From positions 1,364,001 through 1,428,000 of the forward strand of contig NC_015581.1 of assembly GCF_000214825.1 (NCBI RefSeq): a DNA stretch of 64,000 nucleotides. The letters are read 5' to 3'. The notes under the pieces were generated by a model. The model had not been told where the DNA came from and ran no database searches. It was given only the letters and a program-made list of their open reading frames with translations. The stretch is from Thiomicrospira cyclica ALM1. GTDB taxonomy: Bacteria > Pseudomonadota > Gammaproteobacteria > Thiomicrospirales > Thiomicrospiraceae. This document shows, piece after piece, positions 42,754-52,145 of this stretch. The position numbers and the translations under genes were made by a program. Position 1 is the first letter of the stretch; each line of letters starts with the position of its first letter.

Positions 42754-43247
42754 ATCGCCTCCTTGATCGATGGCGCAGTGGGCAATCCGAAGCCAATGAA
42801 CGCCGCTAAATGATATTCCAAAGCCTTTAGGTCATCCTCAACTTCCAAGCCATCATCTAAAACATGAACTCGTACCCATTTGTCGGCCACCGCAACGCTT
42901 AGGGTTCCTGGAAATAAACCAATCACACTAACCCAAACCGCGCGCGCCCAACCTGGCGGCAGTTGTAATGGGTAGTCGATAAAATAACTGTTGATTTGAG
43001 GTTGGGGGTGAAAGGCTCGACGACTGACATCCAAGCCCCCTAAGAGAGAGGCACGTAAAAACAAAATAATAAGAGCAGGCAAATGGCGCCAATGTAAGCG
43101 CGTAGGAAAAGGCGGCCAAATTTTATGAATTAGCAAGGCCACCACAGCAGTCCAGACGAGTGCAAAACCGCTCAATTGGCCTTCAGCAAGCGCCCACCAG
43201 ACCAGTAGTAACACCAACCAAATACCTACTATACGTAACAATGGCAT
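42750..43247 (-). CDS. mrpE: Mrp antiporter subunit E
   Basis: The 165-residue protein begins MPLLRIVGIWLVLLLVWWAL at 43247, directly after a GGAGGAGCT ribosome site; an upstream ATG at 43295 would run into rlmJ and is not needed. It shows the MrpE pattern: two N-terminal helices, LRASLLGGLDVSRRAFHPQP, and SVIGLFPGTLSVAVADKWVRVHVLD. It is the first mrp gene, 17 bases after rlmJ, so it may be transcribed from the rlmJ promoter. Confidence 0.92.
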   Translation of the reverse strand: MPLLRIVGIWLVLLLVWWALAEGQLSGFALVWTAVVALLIHKIWPPFPTRLHWRHLPALIILFLRASLLGGLDVSRRAFHPQPQINSYFIDYPLQLPPGWARAVWVSVIGLFPGTLSVAVADKWVRVHVLDDGLEVEDDLKALEYHLAAFIGFGLPTAPSIKEAI

Positions 43248-43264
43248 AGCTCCTCCAACGGATA

Positions 43265-44134
43265 TTATTCCGCAATCAGCATATCGGCCAACCAATAGCC
43301 TGATTGTGGTGCAATTATCTGCTTAAGTGTCGCTAAATCTTGCTGCATCGACGCCATTAAAGTCCATGGCGGATTAATCACTATCATACCACTACCCGTC
43401 ATCCCTCGACCATTGTTATCGGTCTCCCAACCCAGTTCAAAAACTGCGATATTGCGAATACTGCTGGCCTTTAATTCACGGTGTAATTTAGCAATGCGTC
43501 GACGCTCTACCACCGGATACCAGAGCAGATAGGTACCGGTAGCAAAACGTTTATGCGCCGCAATTAAACGACTCACCACCTCATCGTAATCCTGCTTCAA
43601 CTCATAAGGGGGATCGATCAAAATGATCCCACGACGCTCTTTTGGCGGGAGTTGCGCAATCAGCCCTTGAAAACCATTTTGTTGATAAATTTTTACCCGT
43701 TTATCACCAGCTGTATGAGCTGTTAATTGGGCAAATGCTTGCGGATGTAATTCATAGGCCACTAAGCGATCATAATCTCGTAAACACTCTTGCGCAATCG
43801 CTGGAGAACCTGGATAAAAACGACCAGAACTCGAGGCTGCTGATGCCTGTTGCGCTTGGGCTTCAAAAGCTGCGACAACGTCTAAATAGCTTGTAATACT
43901 AGGGGACCAGGCCTGGTTAGATAAAGCCCAAAGCTTGCCAATTCCCTGTTGATACTCACGAGTTTTTTGTGCCTGGGCATCTGCCAAGCTGTAACCCCCT
44001 GAACCCGCATGAGTATCTATGTAAACCAAGGGTTTATTTTTGTTAGCCAAATAATCTAGCACATTGACCAACACCAGGTGCTTGAGTAAATCGGCCGGAT
44101 TACCGGCGTGAAAACCGTGTTGATAACTTAACAT
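43265..44134 (-). CDS. rlmJ: 23S rRNA (adenine-2030-N6)-methyltransferase
   Basis: This 289-residue protein begins MLSYQHGFHAGNPADLLKH, the RlmJ N-terminus, with an AAGGA site upstream. It has VYIDTHAGSGGYSL (SAM binding), a YPGSPAIAQ segment, RGIILIDPPYELKQDY with the catalytic DPPY, and YLLWYPVVERRR. RlmJ methylates A2030 of 23S rRNA. The length matches E. coli RlmJ (about 280). It is followed closely by the mrp genes and is divergent from the phosphate transporter gene. Confidence 0.96.
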   Translation of the reverse strand: MLSYQHGFHAGNPADLLKHLVLVNVLDYLANKNKPLVYIDTHAGSGGYSLADAQAQKTREYQQGIGKLWALSNQAWSPSITSYLDVVAAFEAQAQQASAASSSGRFYPGSPAIAQECLRDYDRLVAYELHPQAFAQLTAHTAGDKRVKIYQQNGFQGLIAQLPPKERRGIILIDPPYELKQDYDEVVSRLIAAHKRFATGTYLLWYPVVERRRIAKLHRELKASSIRNIAVFELGWETDNNGRGMTGSGMIVINPPWTLMASMQQDLATLKQIIAPQSGYWLADMLIAE

Positions 44135-44272
44135 TCGATGTCCTTAACAAGCTTAAAAGTTAATAAAAAACTTATATTTCAACAAGATAAACATTTGCTT
44201 CACTTTTAATTCCCAAATGTTACAATCCGTTTACATTTTTATTACAACCTATGCAATCATCTGTGGATTCTT

Positions 44273-45841
44273 ATGGAACTGAAAAATATTCAACACCTTG
44301 AAGAGGCGAGCCAACGCAGCCGTAAAGAACTGTTGCGTTTTGGCTTAGCGTTACTCTTTATTATTGGCGTAATACTATACACCTTTATCAACTATGGTCA
44401 TATTAGCTTCACACTCGTTGTTGCAGCGATGATTGGTGGTTATATGGCGATGAATATAGGTGCTAATGACGTGGCCAATAATGTAGGTCCCGCTGTTGGC
44501 TCTAAAGCCATGACTTTAACAACCGCCATTATAATCGCTGCGGTATTTGAAGCCGCTGGAGCGATTATTGCTGGCGGTAGCGTTATTACCACGATTAAGG
44601 GCGGCATTATTGATCCAGCCGATGTCGATGATACTGAAGCCTTCATTTGGCTGATGATGGCCGCTTTATTAGCAGCTGCAGTATGGCTAAACATTGCCAC
44701 CGCACTTGGCGCACCTGTTTCAACTACCCATTCAATTATTGGGGGGGTTATGGGTGGGGGCATTGCCGCAGCTGGCTGGGCAATTGTTAACTGGGGCACT
44801 GTCGGACAAATCGCAGCCAGTTGGGTCATTTCGCCGATGCTCGGTGGTTTAATCGCCGCGCTATTACTCTATTTAATCAAACGAACCATCACCTACAAAG
44901 AAGATATGATGGATGCTTCCCGACGTATGGTGCCATGGCTGTTAGCCTTAATGGGTTGGGCATTTGGTACCTATTTAATGATGAAAGGTTTCAGCCAAAT
45001 TATGAAGGTTAGCTTCATGACATCGGCTTTGGTCGGTTTGGCTGTAGCCACGGCGGTTTTCTTTATTACTCGTCCGCTAGTGAATCGCGCCTCGGTTGCG
45101 GCCTCCAACTGCAAAAAAGGCGTCAACCAAATGTTCACGATCCCATTAATTTTTGCGGCCGCGCTGCTGAGTTTTGCACACGGTTCCAACGATGTCGCAA
45201 ACGCGGTTGGTCCGTTAGCTGCCATTCACGAAGCCCTCACCTCTGGCGATGTAGGCGGTTCAAAAGCGGCCATTCCTATCTGGATTCTAGTTGTAGGTGC
45301 GCTAGGTATAGCATTAGGTTTAGCACTCTATGGCCCCAAATTGATTAAAACCGTCGGTACTGAAATCACCGATATCGATCAAATGCGCGCCTACTGTATT
45401 GCTATGGCGGCAGCTTTAACCGTTATTTTAGCGTCACAACTAGGGCTACCAGTGAGTACCACGCATGTGACCATTGGCGCTATTTTTGGTGTTGGCTTTT
45501 TGCGCGAATACTTAAAAGCTAACTATCAGCGGATGATTCGTCAAATTGAAGAGCACCACGAAGGTCAAGAACGTGAAATTGTTGAAGCCTTTATCCGTCG
45601 ATTTGATAAAGCTAACTTAGCTGAAAAAGGTCGCATGCTTCAAGATCTAAAAACAAAAAGCCTTGATAACGATGCCCACCTAACTAAAAAGGAACGTAAA
45701 GGCCTTAAGAAAGCTTATAACCAAGAATTGGTTAAGCGCTCGATCATTTTGAAAGTGGTTGCGGCCTGGGTAATTACGGTTCCTGCGACGGCAGTACTTG
45801 CGGCTGGTATTTTTTACAGTATTAGCATGATGATGGCCTAG
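44273..45841 (+). CDS. PiT-family inorganic phosphate transporter
   Basis: The 522-residue membrane protein has the two PiT signatures: GGYMAMNIGANDVANNVGPA near the start and SFAHGSNDVANAVGPLA in the second half, each with the GxNDxAN core. GAPVSTTHSIIGGVMG and GLPVSTTHVTIGAIFG are the repeated helix motifs. A cytoplasmic insertion of about 90 charged residues lies near the C-terminus, before the last helix. PiT proteins carry metal-phosphate with protons or Na+. A single gene ended by a strong terminator. Confidence 0.93.
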   Translation: MELKNIQHLEEASQRSRKELLRFGLALLFIIGVILYTFINYGHISFTLVVAAMIGGYMAMNIGANDVANNVGPAVGSKAMTLTTAIIIAAVFEAAGAIIAGGSVITTIKGGIIDPADVDDTEAFIWLMMAALLAAAVWLNIATALGAPVSTTHSIIGGVMGGGIAAAGWAIVNWGTVGQIAASWVISPMLGGLIAALLLYLIKRTITYKEDMMDASRRMVPWLLALMGWAFGTYLMMKGFSQIMKVSFMTSALVGLAVATAVFFITRPLVNRASVAASNCKKGVNQMFTIPLIFAAALLSFAHGSNDVANAVGPLAAIHEALTSGDVGGSKAAIPIWILVVGALGIALGLALYGPKLIKTVGTEITDIDQMRAYCIAMAAALTVILASQLGLPVSTTHVTIGAIFGVGFLREYLKANYQRMIRQIEEHHEGQEREIVEAFIRRFDKANLAEKGRMLQDLKTKSLDNDAHLTKKERKGLKKAYNQELVKRSIILKVVAAWVITVPATAVLAAGIFYSISMMMA

Positions 45842-45868
45842 TCTAATCGCCATTTTGGCAATGCATAA

Positions 45869-45897
45869 AACCTGTCATAACTGACAGGTTTTTTTTT
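45869..45897 (+). terminator. Rho-independent terminator of the PiT gene
   Basis: AACCTGTCA and TGACAGGTT form a nine-base-pair stem around TAAC, followed by at least seven T residues. It begins 27 bases after the stop codon. Confidence 0.95.
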
Positions 45898-46302
45898 GCA
45901 AACAATTGATCACCTGTTATCAAGTTACCAAACTGATTAATTTTTAAGCAATCTAAAACTTTAGTTGAGATAGTAACAACTTGGCGCACATTCTAAAAAT
46001 CAATACACAAAGTTATCCACAGATTTTGTGCATAAATAAAACGATTGCACTCCGTATTAAATTTCAACTTAAACCTTTAAAAACAGTGACTTAAATAAAA
46101 AAATAATATGTCAACCCCCTAGTAGATACATAAAAATCACTTTTTTAAATCGTTTAGTACACAAGAGGAATAACAGTTCAAAAATCAACCGCAATTTCGA
46201 ATTTATTTATTAAAAAAACATGATTTGACGATTAAGACGTGACCAATGAAAGCCTTAGCGTTAAAATTCGGTTTTATTTTTTACCAAAGGGTCTTTTCGG
46301 GC
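45898..46302. other. AT-rich 400-base intergenic region with a pair of DnaA-box-like sequences
   Basis: No gene, tRNA or repeat was found here. The main signal is TTATCCACA (46013-46021, the consensus DnaA box) facing TGTGCATAA (46027-46035, reverse complement of TTATGCACA), five bases apart. The rest is strongly A/T-rich. The dnaA, dnaN and mnmG genes are absent, so it is not an obvious replication origin. Confidence 0.5.
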
Positions 46303-47514
46303 ATGGCACGCATTTTAGGCATCGGCAATCTCGTTCTTGATACGCAACTTTTTGTCAGCAACTATCCGGCGGAAGACAGCGAACAACGCGCGCAACAGCG
46401 AATCTTTGCGATGGGGGGTAACGTTGCCAATAATTTACAAGTTTTACGCCAACTAGGTCACGACTGTGCCATTTGCAGTACACTAGCAACCGACGATGCA
46501 GCTAAACGCTTAAAAAGGGCGCTAGAAGAGCGGCAGATTGAAACTCAACACATTCAGCGCTTTATTCAAGGCTCAACGCCAACCTCCTATGTACAAATCA
46601 ATCAACAAAACGGCTCACGTACGATTGTGCACTTCCGCGACTTACCCGAGGTCCATTTTGAGCATTTTGCCAAAATTGAAATTGAAGTCTATGATTGGCT
46701 ACATTTTGAAGGACGCAACACCGATGCGCTTGCAGGCATGCTAAACATTGCAAAAACCTTTTTAAGCCATCAACCCATTTCGATAGAACTAGAAAAACCC
46801 CGTGAAGGACTTGAAGATCTGCTAGAGCAAGTAAATTTCATCTTTACCGGTAAGGCTTATGCCCTAGCACTTGGATTAGACAATCCTGAAGCGCTGATAG
46901 TCCATTTACAACAACGTGCACCGCAAGCTAGCATTATTTGCTGCTGGGGAGCTGATGGCGCTTGGTTTGCTGCGCCTGGCACCCTAGCCAGTCATCAAGC
47001 AAGTCAAGCGTTAGAAAAACCAGTAGACACCTTAGGCGCTGGCGATACCTTTATTGCAGCCACTATTGACGCTTTAATCACTCAAAAAACACTCGCAGAA
47101 GCCGTTATGGCCGGCAACCAGCTGGCACGACGTAAATGCCAACAATTAGGTTTGGATAATTTGCTAGCACCGCTCGTTACTCGAAAACCTATTGCTAATA
47201 TAAAACACATTACCAATTCACGCGCAACAGTTGTACCCGCACCAGGCCTGCCGCATAAAGTGGTATTAATTAAGCATGACAATGAGATTAAGGCATACTT
47301 AAACAATTGCCCACATCAAGACGTACCCTTGGATGAAGCATACAAAATTGATATCAATCCGTTTGAAATGACTATGAAATGTTCCGTGCACGATGCCTTT
47401 TTTAGAATTGAGGACGGCGTATGTGTTGAAGGGCCTTGTTGGCGAGAGGAATTAACACCGGTCGATTTAGAAATTGATCCAGACACCGGTGCGATATATA
47501 TTGCAGAGCATTAA
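46303..47514 (+). CDS. PfkB-family kinase fused to a C-terminal Rieske [2Fe-2S] domain
   Basis: From ATG 46303 the protein has 403 residues. The first 300 or so are a ribokinase/ketohexokinase-like PfkB domain: ILGIGNLVLDTQLFV, MGGNVANNLQVLRQLGHD, a GSTPTSYV segment, and DTLGAGDTFIAATID with the catalytic GAGD (about 245-248). After a short linker (TVVPAPGLPHK) comes a Rieske domain with CPHQD (C336, H338) and CSVH (C360, H363), i.e. both cluster-ligand pairs CxH and CxxH. It is not interrupted and has no signal peptide, so it is cytoplasmic. ATG 46246 is possible but adds a non-family leader. Substrate and purpose of the fusion are unknown. Confidence 0.88.
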   Translation: MARILGIGNLVLDTQLFVSNYPAEDSEQRAQQRIFAMGGNVANNLQVLRQLGHDCAICSTLATDDAAKRLKRALEERQIETQHIQRFIQGSTPTSYVQINQQNGSRTIVHFRDLPEVHFEHFAKIEIEVYDWLHFEGRNTDALAGMLNIAKTFLSHQPISIELEKPREGLEDLLEQVNFIFTGKAYALALGLDNPEALIVHLQQRAPQASIICCWGADGAWFAAPGTLASHQASQALEKPVDTLGAGDTFIAATIDALITQKTLAEAVMAGNQLARRKCQQLGLDNLLAPLVTRKPIANIKHITNSRATVVPAPGLPHKVVLIKHDNEIKAYLNNCPHQDVPLDEAYKIDINPFEMTMKCSVHDAFFRIEDGVCVEGPCWREELTPVDLEIDPDTGAIYIAEH

Positions 47515-47522
47515 ATCGGGTG

Positions 47523-48254
47523 TTAAACCGCTTGGCGTTGCCTAATGGCCTCGTATAGGGTGACGCCGGCGGCTACCGATACATTCAAACTGGAAACCTG
47601 CCCTTGCATCGGAATAGCCACCAAATAATCACAAGCTTTGCGGGTTAAAGGACGTAACCCTTTCCCTTCGGCACCTAATACAATTGCAACGGGACCAGTT
47701 AAATCCGCTTGATAAATCGTTTGCTCTGTTTCACCTGCCAAGCCAGTAAACCAAACACCGCGCTGCTGTAGTTGCTCTATTGTGCGTACCAGGTTAGTTA
47801 CGACCACCAGTGGAACCGATTCGGCACCACCACAGGCCACCTTCCGTACGGTCGCATTTAAACCAGCCGCGTTGTTTTTTGGCACCACGACGGCCGTAAC
47901 ACCAGTCGCATCAGCGGTGCGTAAAATCGCCCCTAGGTTGTGTGGGTCTTGAACCTCATCCAAAAATACCAACAAAGGGTTAGTATTGTTTGCAACCCAG
48001 TCCATTAAATCGGCATCCGTATAGGCCGCCTGAGCCGCAACCTCAGCATAAACGCCCTGATGCACGCCAGACAGTTGATCAAAGATTTTTTTGGGGGCAC
48101 GCTGAGTTCTAACGCCCACCTGCATGGCTAAATCCAATAAGGCTTGTTGACGAGCATTTAACCGTCCTTCACAAAAAACCAACTGAAAAATCTGTTCGGG
48201 GTGTTTCGCTAACAATGGCTCAAGCGCATGCAACCCATAGACTTTATCCGTCAT
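47523..48254 (-). CDS. rlmB: 23S rRNA (guanosine-2251-2'-O)-methyltransferase
   Basis: The 243-residue protein starts MTDKVYGLHALEPLLAKHP at 48254 and overlaps the rnr stop by 11 bases; the upstream extension of the frame lies inside rnr. It has the SpoU N-terminal domain (GLHALEPLL), then LVFLDEVQDPHNLGAILRTA, GAESVPLVVVTNLVR, IVLGAEGKGLRPL and the trefoil-knot end IPMQGQVSSLNVSVAAGV. The length equals E. coli RlmB. rnr-rlmB is the usual gammaproteobacterial order, and this fixes RlmB rather than TrmH. Confidence 0.96.
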   Translation of the reverse strand: MTDKVYGLHALEPLLAKHPEQIFQLVFCEGRLNARQQALLDLAMQVGVRTQRAPKKIFDQLSGVHQGVYAEVAAQAAYTDADLMDWVANNTNPLLVFLDEVQDPHNLGAILRTADATGVTAVVVPKNNAAGLNATVRKVACGGAESVPLVVVTNLVRTIEQLQQRGVWFTGLAGETEQTIYQADLTGPVAIVLGAEGKGLRPLTRKACDYLVAIPMQGQVSSLNVSVAAGVTLYEAIRQRQAV

Positions 48255-50607
48255 TTTTTTCCTTAGGACGGGTACGACGCTTACGGTTATTTGGGCGTGA
48301 ACGCGACCGCGAGCGACGCTTTTTCTTCGCATCACCAACGTCCTCTTCCTGGACTGGCTCAGAAGCATCTACGGCCTGATCGATTGAAACTTGATCGCTA
48401 TTGGCTGGTGTCTGCTCATCGGTTTGATTGATTAAACGCAAATCAATCTTGCGCGTATCTAATACAACCTGAGCGACTTGAACTCTGACCCGATCACCAA
48501 TGCGATAAATCTTTCCAGTTCGTTCGCCTTTTAAACAATGACGCACCGGATCAAAATGGAAGTAGTCTTCACCCAATTCTGTCACGTGAACCAGACCTTC
48601 AATATAGAGTGGATCTAGTTCAACAAACATCCCAAAATTCGTTACCGAACTAATGACAGCATCATACTCTTCGCCCAAACGATGCGACAGGAACTCACAC
48701 TTCAAGAAGGTGACAGCATCACGAGTTGCTTCATCAGCACGACGCTCGGTATCAGAGCAATGACGTCCCATCCGAGTCATATCTTCTTCATTATAGGCAA
48801 AGCCTTGCGCGCCCTGCTTTAACCAGGCCTGGCGAATAGCGCGATGAATTAACAGGTCTGGATAACGACGAATAGGCGAGGTAAAGTGCGCATAATGCTC
48901 AAAATTCAAGCCAAAGTGACCCTTGTTATCCGGCTGATAAACGGCCTGATTCATGGTGCGCAACATAATAGTTTTGATCAAATGCTCCGACGGTAAGCCT
49001 TGAGCCGCTTGTAGTACCTGATCAAAATCCTGCGCTGTCGGTTCATCGCCACCCGCTAAATCGAGACCGAAGTCCGTCAAAAATCCGCGCAATTTTTTCA
49101 ACTTTTCTTCTTTAGGAGGCTCGTGCACACGATAGACAATCGGTAACTTATGCCATTTTAAATAACGCGCTGCGGCAACGTTCGCCATCAACATACATTC
49201 TTCGATGAGGCGGTGAGCGTCATTACGCACCACCGGTACAATTTTGTCGATTTTACGATCGCCATCAAAAACAATCCGCGTTTCAACGGTATCAAATTCT
49301 AAAGCACCTCGCTCTGCTCGTGCGGCATGCAAAATATGATAAAGCTCATAGAGTTGATCGACCGCGTCGACCACTTCAGCAAACTCAGTTCTAAACTGCG
49401 AAGACTCATCCGTGACCATTTGATGCACTTGGTTGTAGGTTAAGCGAGCTTTTGAGTTCATCACCGCTTGATAAAATTGACTGCGCTCTAGTTGGCCATC
49501 ATCGGTAATCGACATATCACAGACCATACATACCCGATCCACATTCGGATTAAGTGAGCACAGGTCGTTAGATAGTTTTTCTGGCAACATAGGAATAACG
49601 CGCTGAGGGAAATAAACCGAGTTACCTCGCTCAAAAGCTTCTTTATCGAGTTCTGAATCTACTTTGACATAGTGAGATACATCGGCAATTGCAACGACTA
49701 AACGCCAACCATTTTTGCGGCGTTTAGCAAACACGGCATCGTCAAAGTCTTTTGAGTCTTCACCATCAATAGTCACCAGCGGCAGACTACGTAAATCTTT
49801 ACGATCCACATAATCCTGCTCAGTCAATTGCGACGGAATAGCGGCTAACTCAGCTGATAACGCATCGGACCATTTATTAGGAATATTGAAGGTTTGGATC
49901 GCTGTATCAATCTCCATACCCGGTGCCATATAATCGCCAAGGACCTCGATAACCTTGCCTATCGGCCCATGGCGCTGTGACGGTGGCATAACAATCGCCA
50001 CGCGGACTATCTGCCCTTCTTGCGCGTCCAACAAACCGTCGGCAGGAATAAACACATCCTGAGTAATACGGTTATTATTTGGATGCACCCAAGCTAGATT
50101 TTGTTCGATATGAATACGACCGACCAATTCTTCATTAGCACGACGCGTTACCTCAACAATTGCAGCCTCTTGACGACCGCGACGATCTTCGCCAATGATC
50201 GATACAATAACTTCATCACCATGTAACACCTTGTGCATCTCATGGGCCGACAAAACTAAATCGCGTTCTAGCTCTTCACTGGCTACAAACCCAAAGCCAT
50301 CGGGATGACCAGTTACGGTACCTTTAATCAGATCCATTTTTTGGATTAAACCAAAAGCGCCACGACGGTTTTTAATCAATTGACCGTCACGCAACATGGC
50401 TTTTAAACGCCGTGATAAGGCCTCGAAACGTTCTTCATCGTCCTCATCAATATCCAAACTTTGGGCTAACGACCCCAACCGCATGGGTTTTTGCAGTTCG
50501 GTTAGATGTTCTATGATAAATTCCCGACTCGGGATAGGATTGTCGTATTTTTCCGCTTCACGATCAGCAAAGGGGTCTATAACAGGTGTTGTTGTTTGTT
50601 CAGTCAC
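48244..50607 (-). CDS. rnr: Ribonuclease R
   Basis: The 787-residue exoribonuclease has an N-terminal winged helix, cold-shock domains (GTVTGHPDGFGFVASEE), the RNB catalytic domain (VTIDGEDSKDFDDAVFA with its Asp cluster; HYAHFTSPIRRYPDL), an S1 domain (YDAVISSVTNFGMFVELDPL) and a basic tail (KKKRRSRSRSRPNNRKRR). RNase R degrades structured RNA 3' to 5' and aids stalled-ribosome and rRNA quality control. It is shorter in the tail than E. coli RNase R (813), as is common. It is translationally coupled to rlmB. Confidence 0.97.
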   Translation of the reverse strand: MTEQTTTPVIDPFADREAEKYDNPIPSREFIIEHLTELQKPMRLGSLAQSLDIDEDDEERFEALSRRLKAMLRDGQLIKNRRGAFGLIQKMDLIKGTVTGHPDGFGFVASEELERDLVLSAHEMHKVLHGDEVIVSIIGEDRRGRQEAAIVEVTRRANEELVGRIHIEQNLAWVHPNNNRITQDVFIPADGLLDAQEGQIVRVAIVMPPSQRHGPIGKVIEVLGDYMAPGMEIDTAIQTFNIPNKWSDALSAELAAIPSQLTEQDYVDRKDLRSLPLVTIDGEDSKDFDDAVFAKRRKNGWRLVVAIADVSHYVKVDSELDKEAFERGNSVYFPQRVIPMLPEKLSNDLCSLNPNVDRVCMVCDMSITDDGQLERSQFYQAVMNSKARLTYNQVHQMVTDESSQFRTEFAEVVDAVDQLYELYHILHAARAERGALEFDTVETRIVFDGDRKIDKIVPVVRNDAHRLIEECMLMANVAAARYLKWHKLPIVYRVHEPPKEEKLKKLRGFLTDFGLDLAGGDEPTAQDFDQVLQAAQGLPSEHLIKTIMLRTMNQAVYQPDNKGHFGLNFEHYAHFTSPIRRYPDLLIHRAIRQAWLKQGAQGFAYNEEDMTRMGRHCSDTERRADEATRDAVTFLKCEFLSHRLGEEYDAVISSVTNFGMFVELDPLYIEGLVHVTELGEDYFHFDPVRHCLKGERTGKIYRIGDRVRVQVAQVVLDTRKIDLRLINQTDEQTPANSDQVSIDQAVDASEPVQEEDVGDAKKKRRSRSRSRPNNRKRRTRPKEKNDG

Positions 50608-50667
50608 TCGATTCCATCTTACTTATGTGGGGTGAGGCTTAGTATTCCTATACCATCCATCACCCAA

Positions 50668-52056
50668 TTAATTTTTCGTCAAACCTTTCAGTGCATTATA
50701 TTCAGCCAGCATGGCATCAATCACATTCTGCAAAGCCTCTTCCAATACAGGATGATAATAAGGCATGGTTGACAAGTCTTGCAGCGTGAGTCCCATTTGC
50801 ACTGACCACGCCAATAAATGCCCAAGATGTTCGGCATTAGGCATTGCTAATTCCCCGCCTAATAAACGCCCAGTTGCTCGATCAGCATAGAGGCGCATTC
50901 GACCGTAGTCTTGATCCATTACTATAGCACGGCCATTATTACAGTTTAAATCGAACGAGCCAATAAGCGTCGTATTTTTATCCAGTTCGTTATACTCACA
51001 CCCTATCCGGGCGATCTGTGGATCACTGAAAACAATCGCTAATGGACATAAATAGTCACTACCGCGTAAGTGGGTATAGTGTATAGCATTTTGGGCGGCA
51101 GTTTTGCCTTCTCGGTTAGCTTCATGCAAAATTCCATGAAATCCACTAGCATCACCAGCCACAAATATCGGCAAATCACCCAGCTGCAGTGTAACAGGAT
51201 CTATAGCAAGACCCTGCAGTTCTGGGGTTCGCCAATCGTCATTCGGCCGCCGACCCAAGGTCAATAGCACTTTGTCACCAACCCAATCACTATCTTGGTA
51301 GGTTATTTTAACCTGATTTCTATCTCTAAACGGCACAACCTGTTGATTTATGTGGATGGGAAAATGTTTTTGAATCTGCTCAAGCATAAACTCATTACAG
51401 TAACTATCTTGTAAACCTCCGATTTGCGCCTGCGCATCAAAGCCTATCACCTCCACCCCAAGTTTCGACAAGGCTTGCCCCAGCTCTAACCCAATGACGC
51501 CCAATCCAATAACTGCAAGACGTTTAGGTAACGTTTCCAACTCAAACACGTCATCACTGGTCAGTGCTAACTCACCGAGCTCTTTTTGCCAATCAGCAGG
51601 AACTATGGGCGTTGAACCGACCGCTACTATAATACGTTCAGCCTCAAACATTTTGTCAGCCACAACTAGCTTACCATCGGGATAAACTTTTGCTCGGCCA
51701 CTGATAAAATGTTGGTCTGTTAAGCCGCCTGTAGTGCTGGCAATTAATCCAGACGTAAATCGATCACGAAAGCGCCGCACACGCTGCATGACCTTTGCCT
51801 CATCTAACTCGGGTAAACACGGCAGGTTAATTCCTAATGACTCTGCGTTCTGCCAGGCCTGGTAATGCTCAGCAATATGAATCAGTGCCTTGGAAGGCAT
51901 ACAACCCACCCTTGCACAAGTTGTGCCTAATGGGCCAGAATCAACCAAAATATAATCTTCTGTGTGCTTTTTTATTTCTGACCAAGCGGTCAAACCGGCA
52001 GAGCCCGCACCAATAATGGCATACTTAACCTTACGAATCTTGGGATGTGCTTGCAT
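50668..52056 (-). CDS. Dihydrolipoamide dehydrogenase-like flavin disulfide reductase
   Basis: The 462-residue protein has an FAD fold (KYAIIGAGSAGLTAWSEIK), the redox-active pair in GTTCARVGCMPSK (CxxxxC), a second Rossmann fold (RLAVIGLGVIGLELGQAL), an FAD-binding IFVAGDASG and a C-terminal dimerisation domain with YYHPVLEEAL carrying the conserved His-Glu. This is the pyridine nucleotide-disulfide reductase class I, close to Lpd. No E1/E2 dehydrogenase genes are nearby. In sulfur oxidisers such an enzyme could also serve lipoate-dependent sulfur metabolism (inference). It lies 60 bases upstream of rnr. Confidence 0.85.
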   Translation of the reverse strand: MQAHPKIRKVKYAIIGAGSAGLTAWSEIKKHTEDYILVDSGPLGTTCARVGCMPSKALIHIAEHYQAWQNAESLGINLPCLPELDEAKVMQRVRRFRDRFTSGLIASTTGGLTDQHFISGRAKVYPDGKLVVADKMFEAERIIVAVGSTPIVPADWQKELGELALTSDDVFELETLPKRLAVIGLGVIGLELGQALSKLGVEVIGFDAQAQIGGLQDSYCNEFMLEQIQKHFPIHINQQVVPFRDRNQVKITYQDSDWVGDKVLLTLGRRPNDDWRTPELQGLAIDPVTLQLGDLPIFVAGDASGFHGILHEANREGKTAAQNAIHYTHLRGSDYLCPLAIVFSDPQIARIGCEYNELDKNTTLIGSFDLNCNNGRAIVMDQDYGRMRLYADRATGRLLGGELAMPNAEHLGHLLAWSVQMGLTLQDLSTMPYYHPVLEEALQNVIDAMLAEYNALKGLTKN

Positions 52057-52145
52057 ATAATTATAAGTCTCACTAAAAATTTACTGGTCAAGACCTAACC
52101 AAAGTTCTAAAATCAAAAATCTGCTACTAGGGTAACTTTACCACT

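Noticed and set aside
44283-44302. Third ATATTCAAC-type operator at the start of the PiT gene
   Set aside because: Only the left arm is present, inside coding sequence; the right arm does not match.
45898-46302. Chromosomal replication origin
   Set aside because: Only two DnaA-box-like sequences, no clustered 13-mers recognised, and no dnaA, dnaN, gyrB or mnmG nearby.
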